A DNA stretch of 64,000 bases from Yamagishiella unicocca. Lineage: Eukaryota; Chlorophyta; Chlorophyceae; Chlamydomonadales; Volvocaceae. Each line of letters begins with the position of its first letter. Positions within the stretch are counted from its first letter, which is position 1. Shown piece by piece: positions 34,571 through 45,003 of the stretch. The notes below the pieces were generated by a model. It was given only the letters and a program-made list of their open reading frames with translations. It made no database searches and was not told where the DNA came from. Location of the stretch: the NCBI GenBank assembly GCA_003116995.1, contig BDSL01000068.1, forward strand, positions 520,849-584,848. The letters run 5' to 3'. A program made the position numbers and the translations under genes.

Positions 34571-37491
34571 CTACGCGAGGGCGTCCTTCAGCACATTGGA
34601 CGCGATGATCTGCCCGCTGCATGCTGTGAATATGCCCTCCACCAGCTTTGCGAAAGCTGTGTCGCTGCAGGTGTTCTTGAACTCGGCCAGTGCACACATA
34701 AACTCCTCCATGGACACCTGCAGTCAGTGATAGTGTGCGAGAGGCAGGCTAGGGCGACAGCGCTGGCGGGCGAGGTGTGCGCTCGCTGCGTAGCGCCGTG
34801 CGGGCGGCCTGGTGCTTCCCATGCATATGCCGACAGGCCTGGTGCAGGGCTGATAGCACAGGTGACCCGTTCGCACCTTTTGGTCGCCGTTCGCGTCCAT
34901 TTTTATTATCAGCGCCTGCGCCTCCGTGGCGATCGTCGCATCGCCATCTCGCTGCCGATAAAAGGACATGTGAGGAGGTGGGTCAGTGTTAATCATGAGT
35001 GGTAGTGCAAATATGCGTTCATCAGTGCTACAAAAGTAACGGGAAACCTCAAGAGCGTCGGTGCAGTATTTTTTGGCACCACAATGATCCAGGTCAGCTA
35101 TCTACCGGACACGGGTTCTTGCCCACAGGACTGCTACGGCTTATCATCTGTTGGGCCATCTGGTTGGGCGATCGAGACCCCGGGCGTGAACTGCCTAAAG
35201 ATCAAGAAACGCAACGGTTCGGTCACTTGAAAACATTCTTCCAGCTTCTTACCGTTCGCCCTACGTACGACTTGAACTCTTTCGGCTCAATGAACCTGCA
35301 CGGTTCAAAAGTGGCGAGGGTTCAGGGGTCGCCGTAAAATCCGGGGCACACACCGGCCCAAACGGGCATGCTTGGCCCCCTCAGCGCAAGCCGCTCACAA
35401 ACCCAAATTTTTTTCCCAGGTTTCCACCTTTTCTCCAAGAGACCAATGTGAAGTTATTTCCCGTCCTTCTGAGTATTCCGCAGGGGTTCCCAGCGCGTAC
35501 GGCACACTATCCACCCACGTCCACGCACCCAGAGCTGTCAGCGTCCATCGCATGGAAGCACAACCTGAGCTTGGCCACCCGTGTCTCCACTGCCAGGCTC
35601 TGCAGCAGCAGTGCGACACTCAGCTTGTCGCCGAACGCGATGCGTGACCCCGAGGCCCCAGCGGCCGCTGCCGCATCCCTGCGCAAGGGTAGGTCGGGGC
35701 AGTGAGCAGCGGACACTGGGTTGGGTTGGGTAGCATGGTAGGGGTGGTGCGTAGGGGTAGCGCGTAGAGGCAGCGTGTAGGTAGAGTGCGAACGAACGCC
35801 GGGGCTCGTGCTTATCGACATCGCATTCCGGCGTGTACGTCAACGATGCAACGTTTCGGGTTTCAGGTTGACGCTTACGGATTTAGGGGTTCTGAGGTTA
35901 AACCCTCACCCTTGCCAGAAAAATGTTGAACCGGAACTTTGCCTCCTCGCCCTGCCCATCACCAGTCAGCACGTTTACGACATCAGCGGCTACAACCGTG
36001 GGGTGTGCGGACATGTATCGCTTCATTTGATCTTAATATGGAGTGCGAGGCGCAATCTAGCTGGGCTTGGCGCAATCCTCTTTCAGTCGCCTGACCAAAA
36101 GCAGCAGAGGCAACTGATTGCAGGAGTCGTGCCTTTCGAGGCTTTCCCGTGCCCTCCGGGGCGTCTGCCTGGGTTCAGCCCCGCTATCATATGCTGAGGC
36201 AACGGACATAGGCCCCTCTCCTTGTCATGGGTCCACCCGGCTTGAGAACACTGCAATATCTTATCATTAGCACGCAGCGCAAGCACCGGTCAACAGTGCC
36301 AATCAGCCTCCCATTCATCGGACGCCGTGCTGCGCCAAACGTACGGTAACGTACCTGCACGTGTTCACGACACCTGCAAGGAGCGCCGTGAAGCTGTCAT
36401 CGCTCATGGCGTCTGTCAACTTCTCCAGCGCAGACACAAACTCCTCTATGCTAATCTTGTTGTCCGCGTTGGTATCCATGCTCGCCACAATCTTGGCGGC
36501 CTGCTCGTCGACAACCTTTTTGGAGACACCCTGCACATGCAAGCACGCCCAGCGCGGCGTTTCGTTTGAGTGGTGCCAATGGAACGTTTTCGTGATATCA
36601 TGGTCATGCCGGGGACTACCGGCCATCCCGGTCACACGTGCGTTGGCCTCATAATGTTAGGAGGATACAGGGTAAGCAAGTCCGGGCAAGCCCAGGACAA
36701 GAGGGGGGGCCTGGGAGACAAGAGAGAGGGGGACACGTTGATCTGGCGGCCCCATGACGAAGTGGCAGGACTCCCAGACCGCGTCCCACGTTGCAAATGC
36801 GGCGTCCTAGGAAGAATGCGTGGGAAATGCTTCCTGCCCACTGCTGTCTCCGATGCTCGAGGCGTCTGTATGCATTTATCGGTCAATACTTCCGGTGGTT
36901 GCTATGGTAGCAGTACATAAGCCCCCGTCCCGTTTTTATATATTTGACTTGGTTTCGCTGCGGCTCGCGAGCCTCAGGCGTGTATGGCCTCCTTACACGA
37001 GCATGATGGCTAACGAAGCTGTAAAATACATAGGCGCGTACATCTATCCGCGCATACCCATGCTGAGCGCAGGTTGTCGGGCACTCACCCCGCCGACCAG
37101 GTACTTCTTCCACTCCTCGATTTCAATCATCCTGTGTCGAGAGGGCAGGTGCGGGGTTCCCCAACACATGTAAACGGATGGCCGTGATACGGCACGTATG
37201 ATAGCGTGCGCACGCGATGGGCCCAGCGGAAGCGGTTTCATACGACTCAATCTGGGATATCTCAGGAGCACATGCCATGTACGTGCCGAGAGGACGCCGT
37301 AGACAGCCACGTACTCGCTCTGTTCAGGTCACCCACCCTGAGCCGTCTAGGTCAAGTGCAGCAAAGCACTTCTTCATGAGCTTCGTGCGTGCTGCCCGGC
37401 GAGCCTCCCGGTCAGCCGGTCCCTCGGGGTTGGCTGGTTGCGTGGCCGTCGCCGTCGCCGTCGCCCCCTCACTGGAGCACCCTGCACCCAT
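34571..37491 (-). CDS. Four-EF-hand calcium-binding protein, N-myristoylation-type start
   Basis: Seven exons give 262 residues, all phases consistent: 37491-37337, 37131-37089, 36530-36355, 35678-35529, 35295-35253, 34951-34877, 34717-34571 (TAG). It begins MGAGCSS, which fits N-myristoylation with a neighbouring Cys for palmitoylation, so it is probably membrane-associated. Four canonical 12-residue loops are present: DLDGSGMIEIEE, DTNADNKISIEE, DADSSGFIEPKE and DANGDQKVSMEE, each with acidic or Asn/Ser ligands at 1, 3, 5, 9 and Glu at 12. The two halves are an internal duplication. Loops 1 and 3 are both split after Gly-6 by a phase-2 intron and completed by a 43-base exon. Loops 2 and 4 are followed by similar ~30-residue segments. 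No kinase or other catalytic domain is attached. It is probably a Ca2+ sensor; its target is unknown. Confidence 0.88.
36668..36725 (+). repeat. Fragment of the CAAGCCCGGGCG dispersed family
   Basis: GGTAAGCAAGTCCGGGCAAG followed by CCCAGGACAAGAGGG, inside intron 2 of the EF-hand gene. It resembles the copies at 23737, 24980, 25256 and 40413. Confidence 0.55.
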
Positions 37492-38076
37492 GGTTACTGT
37501 TGCTTCGAGCTATTGATGACGCAGAGGCCGGCGAAGTACTACCAGACAGGAGGTTGACCCGACTGGCGCCTGCCTAAAGCTTCTTAAGAGCCCTAGGGCA
37601 GTAAGTTGCGGATTGCGTAGGTCGAAGCAGGTCCACGTTGAAATTCAACTCCGAGTCCACCGCCTACAGTATCGGCAGTGCGTGTTGGACACAGGACACT
37701 CTTCAAGGTGGTATAATTTGCAATCTTGCGTTACAAGCCGAACATATGTATAAAGGAGAATGCCTCCCAGAAGGTCAGTATGCCAATGCCTGCTCGTGAC
37801 AACTAGCACAATCGGTACCGTATGTCGCAAAGGTCTTACCCACTTTTCGAACGGGTCCACTACGATTCCGTCACTTGGTGGTGCGATAGTGCAACTCGAA
37901 GTGATTGCTTGTCTTCATCTCGTCCACGAGCCTCCAAAATGCGGAGGCCTTATGCACTACCTTCACAGTTATACGTTCCAGAGGATGATGCATCGTAACT
38001 TTCCTGGGTACAGCAGGACCAGAGTGTTAATTTCTTTCGGCCCGTGTGTGGCGCTGCCATACGTACGTGTACCAAA

Positions 38077-38463
38077 ATGCCTAGCGTAGCCAGCTTCATG
38101 ATGCATCGGCTTATCGACGTAATGATCCCAGGAGCGGGCGTGGCACTGGATATCGCAGATGCGGTGGAGATAGCACAGGAGGTCGCCGAGTCAGGCATGC
38201 TATCAGCATCGGACGCAGCAGGCCTGATGAGCGATGCCCGGGACGGTACCATGGACGCCAAGGAAGTTCTGGACAAGTTGATGGTGGCAAAGTCGAGGCA
38301 AAAAAAGTGCACGGGCTTCTTTTCCTGTGGAAAGCAGCTCCAAGTCATCCGGCGTGGCAACCGTGGCTGCGATATGTGCTGGGCGTCCATCCGGAACGAG
38401 GTGCCGCACCTTGGCTGCATTAGCTGTGGGTACGACCTGTGTCCCACTTGCGCCATGAAGTAA
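38077..38463 (+). CDS. ZZ-like zinc-finger protein, 128 residues (paralogue 1)
   Basis: Intronless frame from the ATG at 38077 (CAAAATGCC) to TAA; an upstream in-frame ATG at 38044 or before would add residues the paralogue lacks. The N-terminal 70 residues are predicted helical (HRLIDVMIPGAGVALDIADA, DARDGTMDAKEVLDKLM). The C-terminal third has ordered cysteines: KKC, FSCGK, then CDMCW-x12-CISCGYDLCPTC. The last block resembles ZZ-type fingers (CxxC ... CxxC-x4-CxxC with a YDLC core). Its paralogue at 42264 has exactly the same length and about 75 of 128 identical residues by hand count, so both are real genes. Function unknown; ZZ fingers often bind peptides or ubiquitin-like partners, but that is only analogy. 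Lack of introns is unusual for this genome. Confidence 0.82.
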   Translation: MPSVASFMMHRLIDVMIPGAGVALDIADAVEIAQEVAESGMLSASDAAGLMSDARDGTMDAKEVLDKLMVAKSRQKKCTGFFSCGKQLQVIRRGNRGCDMCWASIRNEVPHLGCISCGYDLCPTCAMK

Positions 38464-39572
38464 GGTCACGCGATCCATGTGGCGATCCGATATGATGCGG
38501 GGATAGGGTACGTAGTCAGCTGCCGTCGGTAAATGCAAGCGAGGATAAGTAAGGCGCAGGGGAGACAAGTGTATGTACGTGATGTACGAATGGCCACGGC
38601 AACCTGGCCTTCTAGCCGTTAACTATATGTATTCGCCCCTTGCTTGGTACTCCGGCTGTTGGGGAACTTTGGGGATTCGCAAGGTCTCTCGATGAGAGGG
38701 AGCAAGGTGCTGCTGTACATATGGTACATCCATACAGGCGTACATTACCGAGCACCTCTACGTTGGAGCGCACCCGACCGAGTGGGCGCGGTCCCGCTTG
38801 GTCTGCTCTTCATCGTGTGCGCAAGCATACCTGCATCGTTTACACTAGCTTTTCAATTTGCTCCTGTGGATTCGTAGACAGACAGGGATGGGCAGCAGGC
38901 CGGTAGAGCCCGTAAGAGTGAGCACGTAGATAGCGTCTGAAGTTGAAGAGCGCCTAGTGCAGGCAGGCATGCCCCAACCTTGGAGGAGATGCGTTGTCAG
39001 GGTGTAGCCATTGCAACAAACAAAGACTTTTACTTTGGCAAACGCCCATTCAAAGTAAGCCTGGAAGGATCATAAAACACGTGTTTTTAAGGGTTGCAGT
39101 TACGTTAGTTTTTTTATCAGTATAATTTTATCAGTAGAAATATCTCCCTCCAGGCCACCCCTCCCACTAGTCAGGGAGACTGGCACCTGGACTGCCAACA
39201 CACTTCCGGCCAGGGCACACCAGTTGCTGACGCACATCATATAAAATGTTACGCCTCGCAGCAGCTGGCATCCTTCCGTAACACGGTATTGAAGAATGAA
39301 CACGCACGACCGTGAGCATGTCTGCATGTGCAGCCGTGAAACTCTTCCTCCGTCTGAACTGCGCAACCGCAATAATCGACATGGAAATTGGGCAATATTT
39401 GTCTATCTTGCCAAAAGCAATATAAACGAAACGTTATACGCGTTGCTCAGAGGCTAGCGATTGGTGCATTCCTAAAAAAGCGGTTGGGCCGAGTTGGGCG
39501 CGCCAACCACTTGTGCGTCAAGGCAACGTGCAGCACATCGTGCTCGAGCATGATGCAACATGCGCACGCCCA

Positions 39573-39685
39573 TGAAGCACATCGCGCAGCACATCGTGCA
39601 GCACAGACGGCCTTCGAGGCCATAGGCCATACCTGCTCTGACAGAAGCACATCGTGCTGCACAGACGGCCTTCTAGGCCATACCT
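39573..39685. repeat. Tandem repeat of AGCACATCGTGC-type units
   Basis: Repeats of AGCACATCGTGCAGCACAGA followed by CGGCCTTC(G/T)AGGCCATA, about two and a half copies. Directly followed by the LINE-like fragment. Confidence 0.65.
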
Positions 39686-39712
39686 GCTCTCGACATACCG
39701 CGGAAGCACCAT

Positions 39713-39919
39713 GTGGCGCGCGCTGATGCGGTCCAGGCTAGATGCTGGGGTCTTAAAGCCAACTGGCCTAGTGGCCGAACTCTAGCTGATCGAGTCTGCC
39801 TTTTTGGCGTGACACAAGGAGTACGGGCAGTAGAAGATGAGATGCATGTACTGCTTGAATGCCCACCCTATCCTGAGTTGAGGGCGATGCCGGGGTCAAT
39901 GTTGAACAAGGGATGCTGA
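39713..39919 (+). pseudogene. LINE-like retroelement 3' fragment
   Basis: The frame contains RAVEDEMHVLLECPPYPELR, which matches the Cys/His segment found at the C-terminus of many LINE reverse-transcriptase proteins (ED-x2-H-x-LL-x-CP-x-Y-x2-LR). No reverse-transcriptase or endonuclease core is found upstream, so it is a 5'-truncated remnant. The frame ends TGC TGA soon after. Confidence 0.5.
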
Positions 39920-40089
39920 AGCGTAAAAGGAGAACATATACGGCAAAAGTAAAAGCGTGCTATTTTACCGAATTGGCACATGTAGGATTAGCGATTTATA
40001 ACGATGGAAGGGACACAGGTTTCCTTGTTTACCTCACATGCGAGTAGGGTAACTTGGTTGCATTTCTCCCTACTGTGTTACCTTTGGCA

Positions 40090-40165
40090 CGCCTCCTGAC
40101 CGAACGGTTCGCGGGGATATGAACAGGAACAGGGAGGGCCCTATGTCTCTAACTGCTCATGCAGC
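40090..40165 (+). repeat. Direct repeat, copy 1
   Basis: GCCTCCTGACCGAACGGTTC followed by GCGGGGATAT, then ACAGG(A)ACAGGGAGGGCCCTA. The second copy is at 40985-41060, same orientation. The two may be long terminal repeats of a decayed element or two insertions. Confidence 0.7.
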
Positions 40166-40412
40166 ACATGTGGGAATGAGGCAACATCTTGAGACAACAT
40201 CTGTGCTTTCATGCTTGTCGTGAAAGCATAGAAAAGCTGAAGCTAACATGTAACCCTCACACGCTGTGGTGCAGCGAAGCCATTGACTCACAGCCGCCGC
40301 AGCCAATGAACGTGCCTGTTCCCACCCTGTGCCACCTTACTATCTTAACGTCGTGATAGATTGCTACGAAGGCGGAAAGAGGGGGTGCAACCTATGGGGC
40401 TTGCTCTAAAAG

Positions 40413-40560
40413 ATTTTACAGTGTTCGCAAGCCCAGGCGGACCTGGGAGAAGAAGAGCGGCCTCTTTCCGTGGCCTTACCATATGAGCGCCGGGGTTGAA
40501 CCCAGAAGATGCCCCGAAGGGTGCAGACAAGCCCCGAAAGGCACAGAGACGCCACCATGC
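40413..40560 (+). repeat. CAAGCCCGGGCG dispersed family copy
   Basis: TTACAGTGTTCGCAAGCCCA with downstream CCTTACCATATGAGCGCCGG, TTGAACCCAGAAGATGCCCC and GAAGGGTGCAGACAAGCC. The same order of blocks appears at 23737, 24980 and 25256, which defines a family of at least 150 bases. Confidence 0.65.
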
Positions 40561-40984
40561 CCCTGTTCACACCTCTTGGCTGTGCGCCTATAGCGCCATT
40601 GCGATCACGCCCTGCTTGCTTGGCCAAATGGGGCGCCAGTAAGGCTCACTAGCGACCGCTGCCCCCATAAAGTGTGACGTCAGCCACAAATGCGAAGCAG
40701 GCAGCTGGATTTGTCATTGGATAGTCATGGATATCCTCTATATTTAAGGCGTCGTCCTGGGGTCAATGGACAGCATACAACCGCACAGGCAAGCATGGGC
40801 CTGGCCAGCCTGTCCAGGCTGTCGCGACACAGTATCGGCCTAGTGCCCCGCCGTACTCAGTGTGGGTAATCCACGATTAGCGGCCATCTGATGGTGCCGA
40901 AATGCGTTATTCGAATTCGGCGGCTGACATAGCCGTCCAGCTGTCAAACACAATCATTGCTTCCCGAAGTCATTGCTTCAGAAA

Positions 40985-41060
40985 CGCCTCCTGACCGAAC
41001 GGTTCGCGGGGATATCGACAGGACCAGGGAGGGCCCTACGTCTGTAACATGCTCATTCTC
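40985..41060 (+). repeat. Direct repeat, copy 2
   Basis: Near-identical to 40090-40165 over about 65 bases, including GACCGAACGGTTCGCGGGGA and GGGAGGGCCCTA. Confidence 0.7.
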
Positions 41061-42263
41061 ATGCTCATTGTCCAGCCGCCGCTGCTGGGCCTGGCACGCG
41101 TCGTGCCGGCGATGCGTCGATCACGCAGTGTGTTACGACAAGGCCCTGCCAGGCCAGTCCATATGAAATAACCGTAGCATGCGTGGCCTGCGTCTTGTCC
41201 CCAAACCGTCGCATCACCTTTGCGGATTTCGCTTTCTGGGAGTCGACTGTCGCATTCTAGTGCCTGAACGTGACTAGAAGCGGCCGGAGTCTACACCTGG
41301 CAGAAGCGATAGACGGCCCAGGCAGGAGGCCCACAGCGGGAGGTCCGGAGTCGACACCTCGCAGCAGCGTTACTGAGCCCATCTGAGCAGAGGCACGTAC
41401 GCGACAGCTTCTGCTTAGCAAGAAGATTACTTCTTTGGAATGCCAGTTGCACAAGATGGTGTCAGGACAACATGCAAATGTGCACTCCTAATGCCCTGCA
41501 TGTAGTCATACGCTACAATTTAGAGACAGCATCTACCTCGTCAACCGGCCGGGCTTGATAAACCTAAGACTAGAAAGGCTCCTGCGCCGATGAGCGATGC
41601 TATAAGCTGAAGTTCGATTGAAATGGTAATGAGCATTACCGATTGGATTAGGGCTTGGCTATTTGTAGTCAACACGAGCCAACCACGGTTTCCATGGAAG
41701 GTCCACAGACCGACAGACGGATGTGATCTTGGGTTACAATCTTACATGCAGTGTAAAATCGTGGTAACCATCAGGCACCGTAAGGATATCAATCCCCGAT
41801 ACCATATCGGAGTCCGTAGAGGGTAGCGTTGGAGGCATGCGGGTTCGTCGGAAAGCAACGCTCCGACAACAATCCATGCTTACTAAGGTAACGACACGAA
41901 AACGCAATGACTTGTTTTTCACTCTGTTGAAGTATGAGATTTTCACACAGCCATTATATCACAGGATGTTGGGGCCATCCCTAGTCGTCCTACCTGCCTG
42001 ACGACATGCGGCGCAACGCTTTTGGTATATTACAGTATCATAGATAGAATATGTAGTAAATGTGTGATAATTAGGAACAGCCTTTCTTGCTTGGAACGTA
42101 CGGGCTGGAAAATTGTTGAAGCCCTGGACTGGTCGACTGTACTTATATACCACTGCTTGCAAACAAGGGTGCGCCGTTGTCATATGTAATCCGATTCTGG
42201 CCATCCAACTCTCGTTTAAGAGGCTTCGAGTGACAATACTACATTATTTTAAAGTTCCTCGCG

Positions 42264-42650
42264 ATGCCGACCATCACTAGATTTCTTATTCACCGCCTAG
42301 TTGACGCAATCGTTCCAGGAACGGGAGTTGTTCTCGATGCTGCAGATGCGCTTGGGATAGCCCAGGTGCTTGCTGACTCTGGAGTGCTGCCACCGTCGGA
42401 TGCGGACGACATAATGGGCGACGCCAGGAACGGCCTCATGGACGCCAAGGAGGTCCTGAGCAAAGTGATGCTTGCGGAATCCAAAACAAAGGCATGTCAA
42501 GGCTCGTTTGCTTGCGGAAAGCGGCTCAATGTCGTCCTGCGCGGCGAGCGAGCTTGCGACCAGTGCTGGGGATCCATCCGAAACGATGTGCCGCATCTTG
42601 GCTGTGCTAATTGTGGATACGACATATGTCCTATTTGTTGCACGCAGTGA
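42264..42650 (+). CDS. ZZ-like zinc-finger protein, 128 residues (paralogue 2)
   Basis: Intronless, ATG at 42264 (CGCGATGCC) to TGA. It aligns without gaps to the gene at 38077. Conserved blocks are HRL-D---PG-G, LD-ADA, DAR-G-MDAKEVL, CGK-L-V, and the finger CDQCWGSIRNDVPHLGC followed by NCGYDICPICC. All finger cysteines and the invariant W, PHLGC and CGYD are kept, while surface positions differ. This suggests purifying selection rather than recent duplication. It has one more Cys at the end (ICC). No signal peptide or membrane helix. Function unknown. The upstream region is AT-rich and includes ACATTATTTTAAAG. Confidence 0.82.
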   Translation: MPTITRFLIHRLVDAIVPGTGVVLDAADALGIAQVLADSGVLPPSDADDIMGDARNGLMDAKEVLSKVMLAESKTKACQGSFACGKRLNVVLRGERACDQCWGSIRNDVPHLGCANCGYDICPICCTQ

Positions 42651-45003
42651 GGCCGACTTGACCTCGTGGCGGGAACATGTGTGTATGGATAGGGATAAGC
42701 AATGTGCGTATGCGCATACATACGGGGATTATGAGAACGGTTACGAATGAATGAATGCATCCAAGCGAATGGTCATGGCATCCTTCCTCTTTGAAGCAGC
42801 TAGTTTTCCCGGCTGTGCTTTTGGGGACGTGGCGGTGGTGGGAGACAGGAGGAGGGGCGTTGGGCGATGGAAACCCGTCGATTCACGCTGGAATCAACGC
42901 CCGGCGCATTTATAGTAATATTCTTATATGTCGTCAGCAGGGGTTGCCGCTGGCAATCGATGATCCAGGGCGCCGGCATGATCAAGGTATGTTGTTTGTC
43001 GACGGGCAGCATAGATATACACGCGAACGCGAAGAAGGGTTGGACAAGCTCAATATTTGCATGACTGCAGCACTGCACCATCGTCACTTTTACACTTTAC
43101 AAGCGGCTCCTCCGTGGGCTGCGTGAAATCGCGTATAGACGGAGACAAATGTACTGACAGCATGGCGTACATAATAATCTGCACGCCGTTGCTCAGGGAC
43201 GCGGGTCGAGGACAGCGTGTTGCTCAAACATGGTACCTCTTACCGATGAAGGAGTGTTTTATGCTGAACACTGTGTCGTGCTGTGTACTTTGGGACGATT
43301 TAGATTGTGCACCATAATGTCCGTAGAAAAATGTATCATTTGCTTGTAGGTGTGCAAGTTGCTATGTTGACGTATCGGATGGGCATTGATGATGGCAGGC
43401 ACACATTTTGGCGTGCCACTCCAGCGTTAAAGAGTCCCCCCCTTGAATGCCTTGTTCCCATACTTACTACAATGCGGACCGGACCGTCCATGAGTTATAA
43501 GGCGGTGAACCGATGTAACGCTGTTTGCGAGTGATGCGGGACTCGCTTGAATGTAGCTGTGTTGCGTGGCGGCATGGGTATGGGTGTGCCATCGTGGGGC
43601 CTGCGCCCTCCTGGCCCCTCTTGCCGAAACCGTATACAAGGGGTGACGTCCACGCGTATCCAGAGGGGCATTTGATGCGCTACCTGGCGCTATATTGTAA
43701 GAGGATACACGAAATTGCTGAGTTGGGGCCTTGCAGGCATGATGAACAGCGACAAGGTTCGCAAAAAGTTGTTTCCCTGAAGCCGTCTTTGGGTGACTTT
43801 GAGCAGCAAGTCCTTCATCCGTGCAGTGCCAGGGCACGCGCTGCCTGCGCTAGAAGGGCCTGGACAAGAACCCCTGAGGGCGTGCGCTGACGTACCAGCT
43901 GTTCCTATGCAGTTTATAAAGACTACAGGGGCGGGTTTGTTACTATCGCAGCGGGTTAACTGTGATCACTGGTGGCGACACATTCGTCAAGTGATCAAGT
44001 GATTAATCTCACTGGGATTTAAGTGCTGGTCAATATCACCGGGGTTAGGAACCGAGGCAGAGTCGACGCCGTGCTGTATGTCTTTCATTGTACACGACAA
44101 GAGTCGCCGCGGATGTTGTAGTTGGCGAACTTTCAGGTTCAATTTTCGCGCCAAACGCGCGCAGTACATGTCAGGCCAACCGTTTCCCAAATGGTTTACG
44201 AAGCGCAAAACGCCAGGGCACAACCCCGTCGAATGTTCCAAGTTGTCTCCCTACTATTGCGGCGTGGTTCTATCCTAGCGGGTGATATGGCACAGCACGC
44301 CATGCTTCTTCTTTATGTGCTGAAGGGGCACGTGTGGCGCGGTAATGGGAGTTGCCGGCAAGCCCAGATGGCCCCCTGTTCGTCATGTTAAAGCGTGGTG
44401 GTTGCACTGGAACAGTGTAACTCTCTGCCATGTGAGCATTGTTTTGGAAAGGGAGCCCGTTAGGCGTGCGCGGGTGTCCAAGCGTGCTGCAGACGGTTCA
44501 CTTCAATTTTGCTGTGCGAGAGCCCCCGGAGAGAGGAAGTCCTGGATTAATGCTAACCGCTGGGAGAGTACCAATGCATGGCCCCTTCCGGCGCTGAAAG
44601 CTTACACGCCCCGCCCCTAGTGCGCTTTCTAGTACGGGCTGTGAACATTGGGACATCATCGTTCAGCGTTGGCACACACGCTGTGCCAGATGGTGACATA
44701 ACCGTAAACCCTGTCCCTTGTTAACGCGCACACGTTGAAGGGCGCTGTCTACTGTGACTATTGAAAAATTGACACGCCCAGATTGAGCCTTGGACCACTG
44801 CGCCCACAGCGCCATGCGCTGCACAATTGGCCGGGCTGAGCAGTGCCCAGCATGGCCGACCCATGGGTCCGTGTGGGCCACATCCCCATGTGTCAACTTC
44901 ACCTATCATGGCTGCGTCGCTACATTGGCATGTTCATTCCGACAGCGAGAACAAGCACCGCACCGCCCAACACTGCACGTGCCTCATCCAAATCGTGCCC
45001 GTG
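42651..45003. other. Intergenic, no gene recognised
   Basis: Open frames on both strands reach about 140 codons but have no family resemblance, no repeated domain and no convincing exon chain. The right end is probably the 3' untranslated region of the oxysterol-binding-related gene. Confidence 0.4.

Larger units (their letters stand above)
38464..42263. other. Repeat-littered interval between the ZZ-like paralogues
   Basis: No intact gene was found. It holds a LINE-like fragment (39713-39919), short tandem repeats, a pair of direct repeats about 0.9 kb apart, and one copy of the CAAGCCCGGGCG family. The remainder is moderate-GC sequence without recognisable features. Confidence 0.5.

Noticed and set aside
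37645..37860. 71-codon minus-strand frame between the EF-hand and ZZ-like genes
   Set aside because: No homology, no supporting splice sites, and it lies in a likely divergent promoter region.
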